IMG/VR virus record: IMGVR_UViG_3300029787_000057
Coordinates: 1-56,332 of that record
Source: a virus
Direction: 5' to 3' (one strand)
DNA length: 56,332 bases
The position numbers were made by a program, and so were the translations under genes. Below the pieces are notes generated by a model. The model searched no databases, was not told where the DNA came from, and saw nothing but the letters and a program-made list of their open reading frames with translations. Below, in pieces: positions 1-5,843 of this stretch; position 1 is the first letter of the stretch; every line of letters begins with the position of its first letter.

Positions 1-166
1 CCATAAGTCTTGATCCCTCCTGTTGTGCGGTCTCCGCTTTACCCTCACTGTTGTATGCCAGCCTATAACTCTCGGCATAAGAATTCCCAGCTGCCACGTG
101 CCTAGCAAATGCCATCATCTTTGGCGTAAGTTCTCTTTTCTTTTTCGGCATCTCTTTTTGATCCAT
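1..166 (-). CDS. terS: Terminase small subunit, N-terminal part (gene split by window edge)
   Basis: The minus strand from ATG 166-164 encodes 55 residues (starting MDQKEMPKKKRELTPKMMAF) with no stop before the left edge. The end of the window continues the same protein (55960-56332), giving about 159 aa in total. The N-terminal pattern, a basic stretch followed by AFARHVAAGNSYAESYRLAY, is typical of phage small terminases with a helix-turn-helix DNA-binding domain; these recognise the packaging site and hand DNA to TerL. A second ATG lies five codons in (MPKKKRE), so the exact start is uncertain. It heads the minus-strand late block. The join across the window edge is inferred from circularity. 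Confidence 0.8.
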   Translation of the reverse strand, partial: MDQKEMPKKKRELTPKMMAFARHVAAGNSYAESYRLAYNSEGKAETAQQEGSRLM

Positions 167-308
167 GAAAGACGCTATCTATTCTGCCGGTCTTAAATCT
201 TTTTTCACTCCCACAAATAACAGCACACAATTTTTTTTGATTAATTTGTAATAACTTTTGAGTCCCGTCGTTTAAGTAGGTGAACGCAACACAAACAGGA
301 TCTAAAAA
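167..308. promoter_or_regulatory. Divergent intergenic region, terS / first early gene
   Basis: This AT-rich gap lies between two genes transcribed away from each other: terS leftwards and the 74-aa gene rightwards. It should hold a promoter for each. A T8 run and TTGATT/TAATAA-like boxes are visible around 230-255, but no convincingly spaced -35/-10 pair was found. The RBS of the rightward gene is AGGA at 298-301. Confidence 0.4.
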
Positions 309-533
309 ATGAACAACACAAAAAGAACGATCACAAAAAACGGGCAATCGGTTAGCTGTTTCGGCAAATGGAGATCAGACAGCAACGCCGCTTGTGTCTG
401 GAGCTTTGAGGATGGATATGTAGACACCGGATATTTCGCGGATGGTGCCGACACATGGGAACAGGCAGTTGAAAAAATGACGGCCTACACTCAAAGAATC
501 GGCGCGACATTGGACGAAATGCAGGCCTGTTAA
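309..533 (+). CDS. Hypothetical small protein (74 aa)
   Basis: First early gene. The ATG is preceded by AGGATCTAAAAA. The protein is soluble with aromatic-rich strands (CFGKWRS, CVWSFEDGYVDTGYF) and a C-terminal helix (WEQAVEKMTAYTQRIGAT), and no membrane segment. I do not recognise a family. It is followed by the non-coding leader region at 534-1032, so it is probably its own transcription unit. Confidence 0.6.
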   Translation: MNNTKRTITKNGQSVSCFGKWRSDSNAACVWSFEDGYVDTGYFADGADTWEQAVEKMTAYTQRIGATLDEMQAC

Positions 534-620
534 TAAAAAAATTTAAAAAAATAAAACCATATGAAACAACGACTTAACCATAAATCTCATTTGTCAAGTG
601 ATTTAATTGATGTGATACGC

Positions 621-651
621 TTGTTATTCGTTGTTCATTGTGGCTTATAAT
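621..651 (+). promoter_or_regulatory. Sigma70-like promoter for leader RNA and ardC operon
   Basis: A perfect -10 box TATAAT is at 646-651. Possible -35 boxes are TTGTTA (621-626, 19-bp spacing) or TTATTC (624-629, 16-bp spacing), neither ideal. Transcription would start near 657. About 380 nt of untranslated, structured RNA follow before the ardC start at 1033. Confidence 0.55.
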
Positions 652-656
652 AGGGC

Positions 657-967
657 CACGGCGACGGGGAGCCGACTGAATCCCGCCACTCTAACAAGGT
701 GAAGTGAGACTCCAAGCGAGCAGCACTGCCAGAGTGACCTACCAGCCGGGACAATGTGCTGGAGCGTGAGAGCCAAGATCTGAAGTGAGTCTCTTAGATA
801 GCAGCACTGGATCTAGCAAGCCACGCAAAGCCTAATCAGCTACCGAACTAAAGATGCGGTGAGGACTAGGGTTGAATGATTTTGTGAAGTACGACTTGGA
901 ACGAGCAACACTGCAAAGTCAGCCCGACATCTGGACGCATCCCAACTACCGGAAAACGATTTTTGTC
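657..967 (+). ncRNA. Candidate structured leader RNA with three hairpin repeats
   Basis: There is no ORF of note here. TGAAGT occurs at 700, 781 and 885, and each is followed exactly 19 nt later by AGCAGCACTG or AGCAACACTG (719, 800, 904). Each decamer sits in the loop of a hairpin whose stem differs but still pairs: ACTC/GAGT (709-712/732-735), TAGAT/ATCTA (795-799/811-815), GACTT/AAGTC (893-897/916-920). Outer helices may close each unit: TCCCG/CGGGA (681-685/747-751), GCGTG/CACGC (764-768/822-826), GATGCG/CGCATC (853-858/936-941). CCAGC/GCTGG (742-746/758-762) would make the first a possible pseudoknot. CTACC follows each unit (739, 840, 946). The 3' end would be set by hammerhead cleavage after C967. 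Pairings were found by eye; no known RNA class was recognised. Confidence 0.6.
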
Positions 968-1017
968 TACGTCTAGAGCTGGCGTACTGATGAGGCCATA
1001 GCAAGCCGAAACAAATA
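960..1017 (+). ncRNA. Hammerhead ribozyme, type III
   Basis: All core elements are present in order. Stem III 5' strand is TTTTTG (960-965), then U16.1 (966) and C17 (967), the GUC cleavage triplet. Stem I is TACGTC/GGCGTA (968-973/981-986, one G-U pair) with loop TAGAGCT. The core CTGATGA is at 987-993. Stem II is GGC/GCC (994-996/1005-1007) with an 8-nt loop. GAA is at 1008-1010. The stem III 3' strand is ACAAA (1011-1015), pairing with 962-966, plus one pair beyond a mismatch. Stems I and II are closed and III is open, hence type III. Predicted cleavage is between 967 and 968. The ardC SD (GGAG, 1020-1023) follows directly, so cleavage would leave a short 5'-OH leader on the ardC message. 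Confidence 0.82.
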
Positions 1018-1032
1018 ACGGAGAACTAAGTG

Positions 1033-1896
1033 ATGAGCGACAAGCAAAACATAAGAGAAGAAATCACGAACAACATCATAGCAATGATGGAGAAGAACAC
1101 CGGCGAATGGATTAAGCCATTTGCTGGACTAGCAGCTAGACCGATGAATCCTAAGACAGAGAAAAACTATAGCGGATTGAATGCGTTCTATCTGTCCCTA
1201 TTGGGTAATTCCTATTGGGCCACGTTCAACCAATGGAAAGAGATCGGCGCGAAGATCAAAAAAGGATCTAAGGGAACTCGGATCATGCGGCCTCAGGCAG
1301 TGATCATAAGAGATGAGAACGGTAAGCCTGAGATGGATAGCGAAGGCAATCCCAAAACTTTCACTCAATACAAGCCCTACCCGGTATTTAGTGCCGATCA
1401 GGTTGAGGGATGGGAAGCACCAGAGTTACCTACGATCAGCAATGTCCAGCGAATAGAAAACGTTGATAAGTATCTAAGGAATCTCGGCTCGGTGATCAAC
1501 TTCACGGACGCCGGACAAGCTTTCTATGATCGGTCAAGCGATCAGATCACATTGCCGAAAGAATGCCTGTTTAACGATACCGAAGGCTTCTATTCAACAT
1601 GGTGCCACGAAGAGATCCACAAGACCGGCGCACCTAACCGACTGAACCGAATCAAGGGTAAGAAGTTCGGTGATCGTGACTATGCTTTTGAGGAACTTGT
1701 CGCAGAGATCGGCGCAGCAATGCTATGTGTACAGCTACGAGTCACCCCAACAGTTCGCCAAGATCACGCCGAATATATCGGTAGCTGGTTGAAGGCTCTA
1801 CGCAATGATAAGAAATATCTAGCGGATGCGGCGACACTAGCCGGGGAAGCGATTGATTTCATGGACGCACAACAAACTAACCGGGCCGCTGCATAG
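1033..1896 (+). CDS. ardC: ArdC-like antirestriction protein
   Basis: The 287-aa product has the ArdC layout. The N-terminal part is an ssDNA-binding domain (EEITNNIIAMMEKNTGEWIKP, then NYSGLNAFYLSLLG and WATFNQWKEIGAKIKKGSKG). The C-terminal part is a zincin-like metallopeptidase domain with HEEIH at residues 192-196 and a downstream FEELVAEIGAAMLC helix carrying a likely third ligand. ArdC proteins protect incoming DNA from host restriction. The start is ATG 1033, with GGAG ten bases upstream; an in-frame GTG at 1030 is less likely. It is the first gene of the four-gene segment between the two hammerhead ribozymes. Confidence 0.85.
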   Translation: MSDKQNIREEITNNIIAMMEKNTGEWIKPFAGLAARPMNPKTEKNYSGLNAFYLSLLGNSYWATFNQWKEIGAKIKKGSKGTRIMRPQAVIIRDENGKPEMDSEGNPKTFTQYKPYPVFSADQVEGWEAPELPTISNVQRIENVDKYLRNLGSVINFTDAGQAFYDRSSDQITLPKECLFNDTEGFYSTWCHEEIHKTGAPNRLNRIKGKKFGDRDYAFEELVAEIGAAMLCVQLRVTPTVRQDHAEYIGSWLKALRNDKKYLADAATLAGEAIDFMDAQQTNRAAA

Positions 1897-1916
1897 CGGC
1901 TCAAGGAGAACGAGAG

Positions 1917-2144
1917 ATGATCGGAAAAAAAGTGATTGCGAATTACGGAGCCGGGTATCCATTGGAGTCTGGCGTGGTGTTCCAAGTTCAGGAGTCTGAA
2001 AAGAGCGTGGCGATTGAATGGGATTCTGGTGAAACCAGTTTCGTTCCAGTTGCCAAAATCAAAACAATATTTACCTCACTTGAGCTAGTCAAAAGATTTG
2101 AAGTGACTGGCCCGGTTGGAATTTTTTGGGAGAACAAGAGATGA
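1917..2144 (+). CDS. Hypothetical small protein, SH3/KOW-like (75 aa)
   Basis: Starts MIGKKVIANYGAGYPLESG and is rich in short beta strands with a pattern like small SH3-barrel or KOW proteins (VVFQVQESEKSVAIEWDSGE). It has the standard RBS cassette (AAGGAGAACGAGAGATG). The stop overlaps the next gene by four bases (ATGA), so the two are probably translationally coupled. It lies inside the ribozyme-flanked segment. The fold assignment is only a pattern guess. Confidence 0.6.
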   Translation: MIGKKVIANYGAGYPLESGVVFQVQESEKSVAIEWDSGETSFVPVAKIKTIFTSLELVKRFEVTGPVGIFWENKR

Positions 2145-2377
2145 GTTACTTAACTGACGATCAGATAGATCAAATGGCTGACGCTGTAATGACTTCCCAC
2201 TTTTGGAATTGCGATTGGAACAACGCTCGGAGAACGGCGTTTGAATACAGCATAGACGAGTTTGGTATCAAGCCTAGGAAATCGGCGGTGTTGCTGGCTG
2301 TAAAAATCGCGCAAGCAAATTGTCACGCCCTTAACATTTCCGTGGCACAAAAAATAGCAGAGGAGAACGAGAGATGA
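2141..2377 (+). CDS. Hypothetical small protein (78 aa)
   Basis: The start is ATG 2141 (MSYLTDDQIDQMADAVMTSH), placed by GGGAGAACAAGAG just upstream; an earlier in-frame start at 2126 lacks an RBS. The protein is mostly helical and acidic. It overlaps both neighbours by four bases. The function is unknown; similar tiny genes are common beside phage antirestriction genes. Confidence 0.6.
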   Translation: MSYLTDDQIDQMADAVMTSHFWNCDWNNARRTAFEYSIDEFGIKPRKSAVLLAVKIAQANCHALNISVAQKIAEENER

Positions 2378-3159
2378 GAATTTTATCTTTTGGCGGCGGC
2401 GTAGACAGTAGCGCAGTGATACTGCACCACATACACAAAGAGGATCTAGGAATAGATCACATAGTATTTGCTGACACTGGCGCGGAGTCACAAGGCACCT
2501 ACAAGAACGTCGAGAACTTCAAGGCGATCTGTGAGGCTCGTGGCATACCATTCACCATTGTCAGACGCGAGGGCGAGAACATAACCGAGTGGGTCACAAG
2601 GTTGGGTATCGTGCCAGTTATGCCCGGAGGTGCTCACGTTTGCAGCAAGAAGTTTAAAGGTGACGTTATCCAGAAATGGGCAAGCGAGAACTTCCCCAGT
2701 CAGGCGATCACTTACCTAATCGGCATCGAGGCAGATGAGGGCCATCGCACTGCTAGATTTACCAAGCCGAAGGGCGATCAGAACGAGTACGAATACCCGC
2801 TAGTCGAGCGTGGCATGACTCGCCAAGATTGCTTGGATCTAATCGCAGAGCATGGGATGACGATTCCAAAATCGTCTTGCGTGTTCTGTCCCTTTATGTC
2901 TGAGCCGGAGATCAGAGAGGTTCGCAAGAATCCCGAAGACTGGGCAACCATCAAGCTTGTCGAGCAAAGATTCAGTGAGGAATCTGGACGCAAGCACCAA
3001 GCATGGCTGGACGCTGGCAAGCCACTTAACAAGGGCGGCAGATGCAACGCCGGACACTGGCGAAAGGATAGCTGGGCCGAAGGCACACGGCTATTTATTC
3101 GCAAGGTAGACGGCAAGCAGCTAACCGTGGACGAATGGTCAGAGCGAGTCAGCGGATAA
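2374..3159 (+). CDS. PP-loop ATPase, PAPS reductase-like
   Basis: The 261-aa product opens with the PP-loop SFGGGVDSSA (residues 5-14), the ATP-pyrophosphatase signature of the PAPS reductase/DndC/N-type superfamily. FADTGAES follows. CSKKFK and SSCVFCPF (Cys169 and Cys172) could bind metal or carry sulfur, as could a later Cys (GGRCNAGHW). Relatives include 3'-phosphoadenylylsulfate reductase and DndC-type enzymes of DNA phosphorothioation; phage copies mostly have no proven role. Next to ardC, a role in DNA modification or in countering a host modification system is plausible but is inference. The TAA stop (3157-3159) abuts the type I hammerhead. Confidence 0.8.
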   Translation: MRILSFGGGVDSSAVILHHIHKEDLGIDHIVFADTGAESQGTYKNVENFKAICEARGIPFTIVRREGENITEWVTRLGIVPVMPGGAHVCSKKFKGDVIQKWASENFPSQAITYLIGIEADEGHRTARFTKPKGDQNEYEYPLVERGMTRQDCLDLIAEHGMTIPKSSCVFCPFMSEPEIREVRKNPEDWATIKLVEQRFSEESGRKHQAWLDAGKPLNKGGRCNAGHWRKDSWAEGTRLFIRKVDGKQLTVDEWSERVSG

Positions 3160-3215
3160 TTCCAACTGATGAGTCTGGATAGTTACCAGACGAAACCCCT
3201 TCGGGGGTCTTGGAA
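3160..3215 (+). ncRNA. Hammerhead ribozyme, type I
   Basis: A complete textbook hammerhead. Stem I is TTCCAA/TTGGAA (3160-3165/3210-3215), six perfect pairs with open ends. The core CTGATGA is at 3166-3172. Stem II is GTCTGG/CCAGAC (3173-3178/3186-3191), six pairs with loop ATAGTTA. GAA is at 3192-3194. Stem III is ACCCC/GGGGT (3195-3199/3204-3208), closed by a UUCG tetraloop. Position 17 is C3209, giving GUC with cleavage between 3209 and 3210. It starts on the base after the PP-loop gene stop codon and ends 21 bases before the next ATG, so cleavage would separate the messages. The upstream product would end in a stable UUCG hairpin. Confidence 0.92.
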
Positions 3216-3236
3216 AACTAACAAGGAGAACAGTAG

Positions 3237-3407
3237 ATGAAAACGAGGCTAGTTATGGTTTCGGTAAAGAGCGACGAGGGCAAAAGCTTGTATCGTTTGG
3301 CACATGGCAAAGTTCTGGACAATGGCAAAGTGATCGTAAAGAAAAGCACTAAGGATGCAATGATCAAAGAGCTAGGGATCCAGCGCGGTGAGAATGTCCA
3401 CGGCTAG
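3237..3407 (+). CDS. Hypothetical small protein (56 aa)
   Basis: ATG 3237 has a strong RBS (AAGGAGAACAGTAG). The product, starting MKTRLVMVSVKSDEGKSLYR, looks like a small beta/alpha basic protein ending in a helix (KDAMIKELGIQRGE). It is the first gene after the type I hammerhead, so its message would begin with a cleavage-generated 27-nt leader. No family was recognised. Confidence 0.65.
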   Translation: MKTRLVMVSVKSDEGKSLYRLAHGKVLDNGKVIVKKSTKDAMIKELGIQRGENVHG

Positions 3408-3472
3408 AGCTTGCAATCAAAACAATAATCACTAAACTAAAAACACAACTAACAACTAACGGAGAACAAGAG

Positions 3473-3673
3473 ATGAGAAACTTTATTAAAGACAGCGTTA
3501 AATACTATTTAGCAGTAGTTCAAGGAATGTGGATGCCGGTGTTCATTATTGCCGGTATGCAATATCTAGGTTACGAGTTCTACCTTTCGTTTAACTCGCT
3601 GATCTGTGGAGTGCTGATCGGGTTAAGCATGATGTCCATATACCTATTGGCACCTACCAGCGAGGAGGAGTGA
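3473..3673 (+). CDS. Small membrane protein, two helices (66 aa)
   Basis: Two hydrophobic segments are visible (residues about 13-33, AVVQGMWMPVFIIAGMQYLG, and 38-60, LICGVLIGLSMMSIYLLA), with a charged N-terminus and an acidic tail (TSEEE). RBS is CGGAGAACAAGAG. It shares TGATG with the next gene. Function unknown; an early inner-membrane protein could act in host takeover or exclusion. Confidence 0.65.
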   Translation: MRNFIKDSVKYYLAVVQGMWMPVFIIAGMQYLGYEFYLSFNSLICGVLIGLSMMSIYLLAPTSEEE

Positions 3674-3882
3674 TGGGCCTAATGAAACACAACGAGAGAC
3701 ACGGCGGCGCATATGACCGAGGGAGTGCTGATGCTTGGTATGGGCGACCATGCCAGCCACACTACTATGTAGGCGACTCATACTTTAGCGATAGGGTAGA
3801 GGAAGCAGACATGAGCGAGGAAGAGATCGCCGCTTACATGAAGGGCTACGGAGACGGCCCCCACGATCAGAAAGAATACTAA
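3673..3882 (+). CDS. Conserved small phage protein, YDRGSADAWYGR type (69 aa)
   Basis: Contains RHGGAYDRGSADAWYGR followed by PHYYVGDSYFSDRVE and EEIAAYMKGYGDG. I recall this arrangement as a small conserved protein in many phages, where it has no known function. The start is ATG 3673, overlapping the previous stop, with GAGGAGGAG just upstream as RBS; an in-frame GTG at 3670 is less likely. Confidence 0.7.
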   Translation: MGLMKHNERHGGAYDRGSADAWYGRPCQPHYYVGDSYFSDRVEEADMSEEEIAAYMKGYGDGPHDQKEY

Positions 3883-3897
3883 ACAGGAGAACTAGAG

Positions 3898-4350
3898 ATG
3901 AAAAGGAAAGGATGGATTGTAAGAGAAGCAACACAACAATATTTAATCAACAGTATAACCCTAGACGGGTACACCGACGAGAACGGCAACGAATACAATC
4001 GTCGAGTTTGGAACTTCAATCGTCTTGAAGATTCGTCTAGGAACAACGAGGCAACTATGACAGACGGAGAGAAGATTGCTGCTGCAAAGCGGATCTTTGA
4101 GTCTGAGATGGGCTGGTTGATTGAGAGATCAGGAAAGCGAAGAGCCTGTGCCGATTGGCTGGCTGGACTGTGCAGCACTGTATCAATCTCATTTACCTAC
4201 TGCGACATAATCAAACTAGCCCACGAGACTGGTGCGCTAAACGAAAACTCAACGGAGAAAGAAGAAGACCGCATTTGCGAAAACTACTTTTCGTACATGG
4301 CAAGTAATCTTGTGGAGCTATTCAACAAACAAGAAAGGAGAACAGCATGA
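3898..4350 (+). CDS. Hypothetical protein (150 aa)
   Basis: Starts MKRKGWIVREATQQYLINSI. The middle and C-terminal parts look helical (EKIAAAKRIFESEMGWLIE, RRACADWLAGLCSTVSISF, DIIKLAHETGAL). RBS is AGGAGAACTAGAG. The stop overlaps the next ATG by four bases. I recognise a resemblance to uncharacterised phage early proteins but no function. Confidence 0.65.
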   Translation: MKRKGWIVREATQQYLINSITLDGYTDENGNEYNRRVWNFNRLEDSSRNNEATMTDGEKIAAAKRIFESEMGWLIERSGKRRACADWLAGLCSTVSISFTYCDIIKLAHETGALNENSTEKEEDRICENYFSYMASNLVELFNKQERRTA

Positions 4351-4565
4351 GTTGTAACACTCAAATTGGTAAATACTTTAGATGCGGCGGTCATAACATC
4401 GCCGGACAGAGAATACTTTGTGACGTTTGTGAAGACAAACAGTCGAGGTACCCGAAACAAAGACCCCTCGAATCATGGAGTGCTGACACTTGGGAAGATT
4501 GGGACTGGGTTGATACAGAAAAGCCAAAGAAAAACCCACGGACTTATGATTTGAGCAAATGGTAA
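4347..4565 (+). CDS. Hypothetical small Cys-containing protein (72 aa)
   Basis: Cysteines at residues 3, 13, 25 and 28 (the last two as CDVC), plus a nearby His, suggest a small zinc-binding knuckle. The C-terminal half is rich in Trp and charged residues (ESWSADTWEDWDWVDTE). RBS is AAGGAGAACAGC. A second frame over the same bases (4366-4554) is a shadow. Function unknown. Confidence 0.55.
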   Translation: MSCNTQIGKYFRCGGHNIAGQRILCDVCEDKQSRYPKQRPLESWSADTWEDWDWVDTEKPKKNPRTYDLSKW

Positions 4566-4578
4566 AAAGGAGAAAATG

Positions 4579-4962
4579 ATGAAGTATCACGAATGGTATA
4601 CGAGCGAGAGAATATGTCGGACTTGGAAAGATGATTGCACTGTGAGATCTCTGAGCATTGTGCTCAACAAGCCATACAAAAAAGTGTTTAGCGAGTTGAT
4701 GCACCTTGGCCTAGAGATGGGTGCCTATCCAGACCACGATAAAGTATGGATTGCATACGCTGAGGATCAAGGGCTAGTCAAACGCAAATGCCCACGAGAT
4801 GACAACGGGAAGCTTATCAAGCTTAGAGACTGGGACTTCAAGGGAGTGGCAGTCGTAAAGAACAGCGGTCATCTAACGGCAGTTGAAGACGGCTATGTGT
4901 GTGACATATGGGATTGTAGATATAGGCCAGTGAATACTTACTGGGAAAAAATAAACTTTTAG
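4579..4962 (+). CDS. Papain-like (C39-type) cysteine peptidase
   Basis: The 127-aa product shows the compact papain-like pattern of phage and C39-type peptidases: nucleophile region KDDCTVRSLSIVLNKPY (Cys20), then late GHLTAVEDGYVCDIWDC, with His98 and Asp109 or Asp112 as the likely remaining catalytic residues. It may cleave a host or phage protein; the substrate is unknown. Of two adjacent ATGs the second (4579) has better spacing to AAGGAGA. Catalytic assignments come from the motif pattern only. Confidence 0.65.
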   Translation: MKYHEWYTSERICRTWKDDCTVRSLSIVLNKPYKKVFSELMHLGLEMGAYPDHDKVWIAYAEDQGLVKRKCPRDDNGKLIKLRDWDFKGVAVVKNSGHLTAVEDGYVCDIWDCRYRPVNTYWEKINF

Positions 4963-4973
4963 GAGAACGAGTG

Positions 4974-5192
4974 ATGGAAAGATTAAAACAAGGGATCGTC
5001 ATAGAGATACGCAACGTTTACGGAACAGAAAAAGTCTATCCAGTTTGCGAACACGCTCACGCATTTGCAGAGATCGCAGGGACTAAGACTCTGACTCACG
5101 AGGCTTTGGTTCTCATTAGGGATAAACTGAAATACGAGTTGATATTGGAACAGAAGTCGGTACTAGCTGAATCATTGGGGGTGCAACAATGA
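4974..5192 (+). CDS. Hypothetical small protein (72 aa)
   Basis: Starts MERLKQGIVIEIRNVYGTEKV. It has an N-terminal beta hairpin followed by helices (HAHAFAEIAG, THEALVLIRDKLKYELILEQ). RBS is AGGAGAACGAGTG; the in-frame GTG at 4971 is less likely than ATG 4974. It overlaps the next gene by four bases. No function assigned. Confidence 0.6.
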   Translation: MERLKQGIVIEIRNVYGTEKVYPVCEHAHAFAEIAGTKTLTHEALVLIRDKLKYELILEQKSVLAESLGVQQ

Positions 5193-5428
5193 ACGTAGAG
5201 AAAAGAATTGACGAGATCAGAGCGAAGCTAGAATCAGATCTACCACGCAAGCAGAGAATCCTTTGGATTTTTGAGATCGGGAGACTTGCTGAGGAGCTAC
5301 TTAGATTCGCCAAGCAAGGAGAGATCGGTAATCGTAACTGGACTGAGAATAAAGAAATGATTGTCTTTCTGGATTCATGGGAACACGCAGAGATGCAAGA
5401 GATGATGGCCGCTAACGAGGAGAACTAA
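5189..5428 (+). CDS. Hypothetical helical protein (79 aa)
   Basis: Mostly helical and charged: RIDEIRAKLESDLPRKQR, IFEIGRLAEELLRFAKQ and SWEHAEMQEMMAANEEN. The ATG overlaps the previous stop. Part of the run of small co-transcribed early genes; no recognised family. Confidence 0.6.
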   Translation: MNVEKRIDEIRAKLESDLPRKQRILWIFEIGRLAEELLRFAKQGEIGNRNWTENKEMIVFLDSWEHAEMQEMMAANEEN

Positions 5429-5430
5429 AG

Positions 5431-5601
5431 ATGAAAGCAACACTACATTTCAAAACGACTGACGAGCCTATTGATATTGAGGCAAACACATTTGCCGGAT
5501 TGTTCAGATCATTCACTAAGACTCTGAGAGATCAGGGTCTTTACGAAGACGATCTGACATTGGTAGTGATGGATTACAAAACTCAAAGGGAGGCGAGTTG
5601 A
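5431..5601 (+). CDS. Hypothetical small protein (56 aa)
   Basis: ATG 5431 follows GAGGAGAACTAAAG. The product is MKATLHFKTTDEPIDIEANT, then AGLFRSFTKTLRDQG and a final strand LTLVVMDYKTQ, a compact alternating strand/helix pattern. The TGA stop shares a base with the next ATG (TTGATG). Function unknown. Confidence 0.6.
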   Translation: MKATLHFKTTDEPIDIEANTFAGLFRSFTKTLRDQGLYEDDLTLVVMDYKTQREAS

Positions 5602-5843
5602 TGAAGAGAAGGAAGAGAACAAACATCTTAAAGTTTAATAGACCAAGAACCATCAAAGAGGTAGAGGCTTTATGGTTTGTTGATTACATAGAAAGGGATT
5701 GGGATCCTTTTGAGAGTTCTTACTGGATCTATCTCAAAGAGGGATTCAGATTAAAAACACTTGAAACTATTTGTATTCACGAGGAAACCCTACGAGAAGC
5801 CATTGAGATGCTAGACGATGTATATGAGGGGGAGTGGGCATGA
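5601..5843 (+). CDS. Hypothetical small protein (80 aa)
   Basis: The start is ATG 5601, overlapping the previous TGA; AGGGAGGCGAGTTG supplies the RBS. A basic N-terminus (MKRRKRTNILKFNRPRT) is followed by an aromatic, acidic body (WFVDYIERDWDPFESSYWIY). The four-base overlap with the next gene suggests coupling. No family recognised. Confidence 0.6.
   Translation: MKRRKRTNILKFNRPRTIKEVEALWFVDYIERDWDPFESSYWIYLKEGFRLKTLETICIHEETLREAIEMLDDVYEGEWA

Noticed and set aside
102-347. Minus-strand ORF of 81 aa
   Set aside because: It is a different frame from terS over the same bases and has an unlikely, Cys/Phe-rich composition. The terS frame at 1-166 continues at the other end of the window and matches small terminases.
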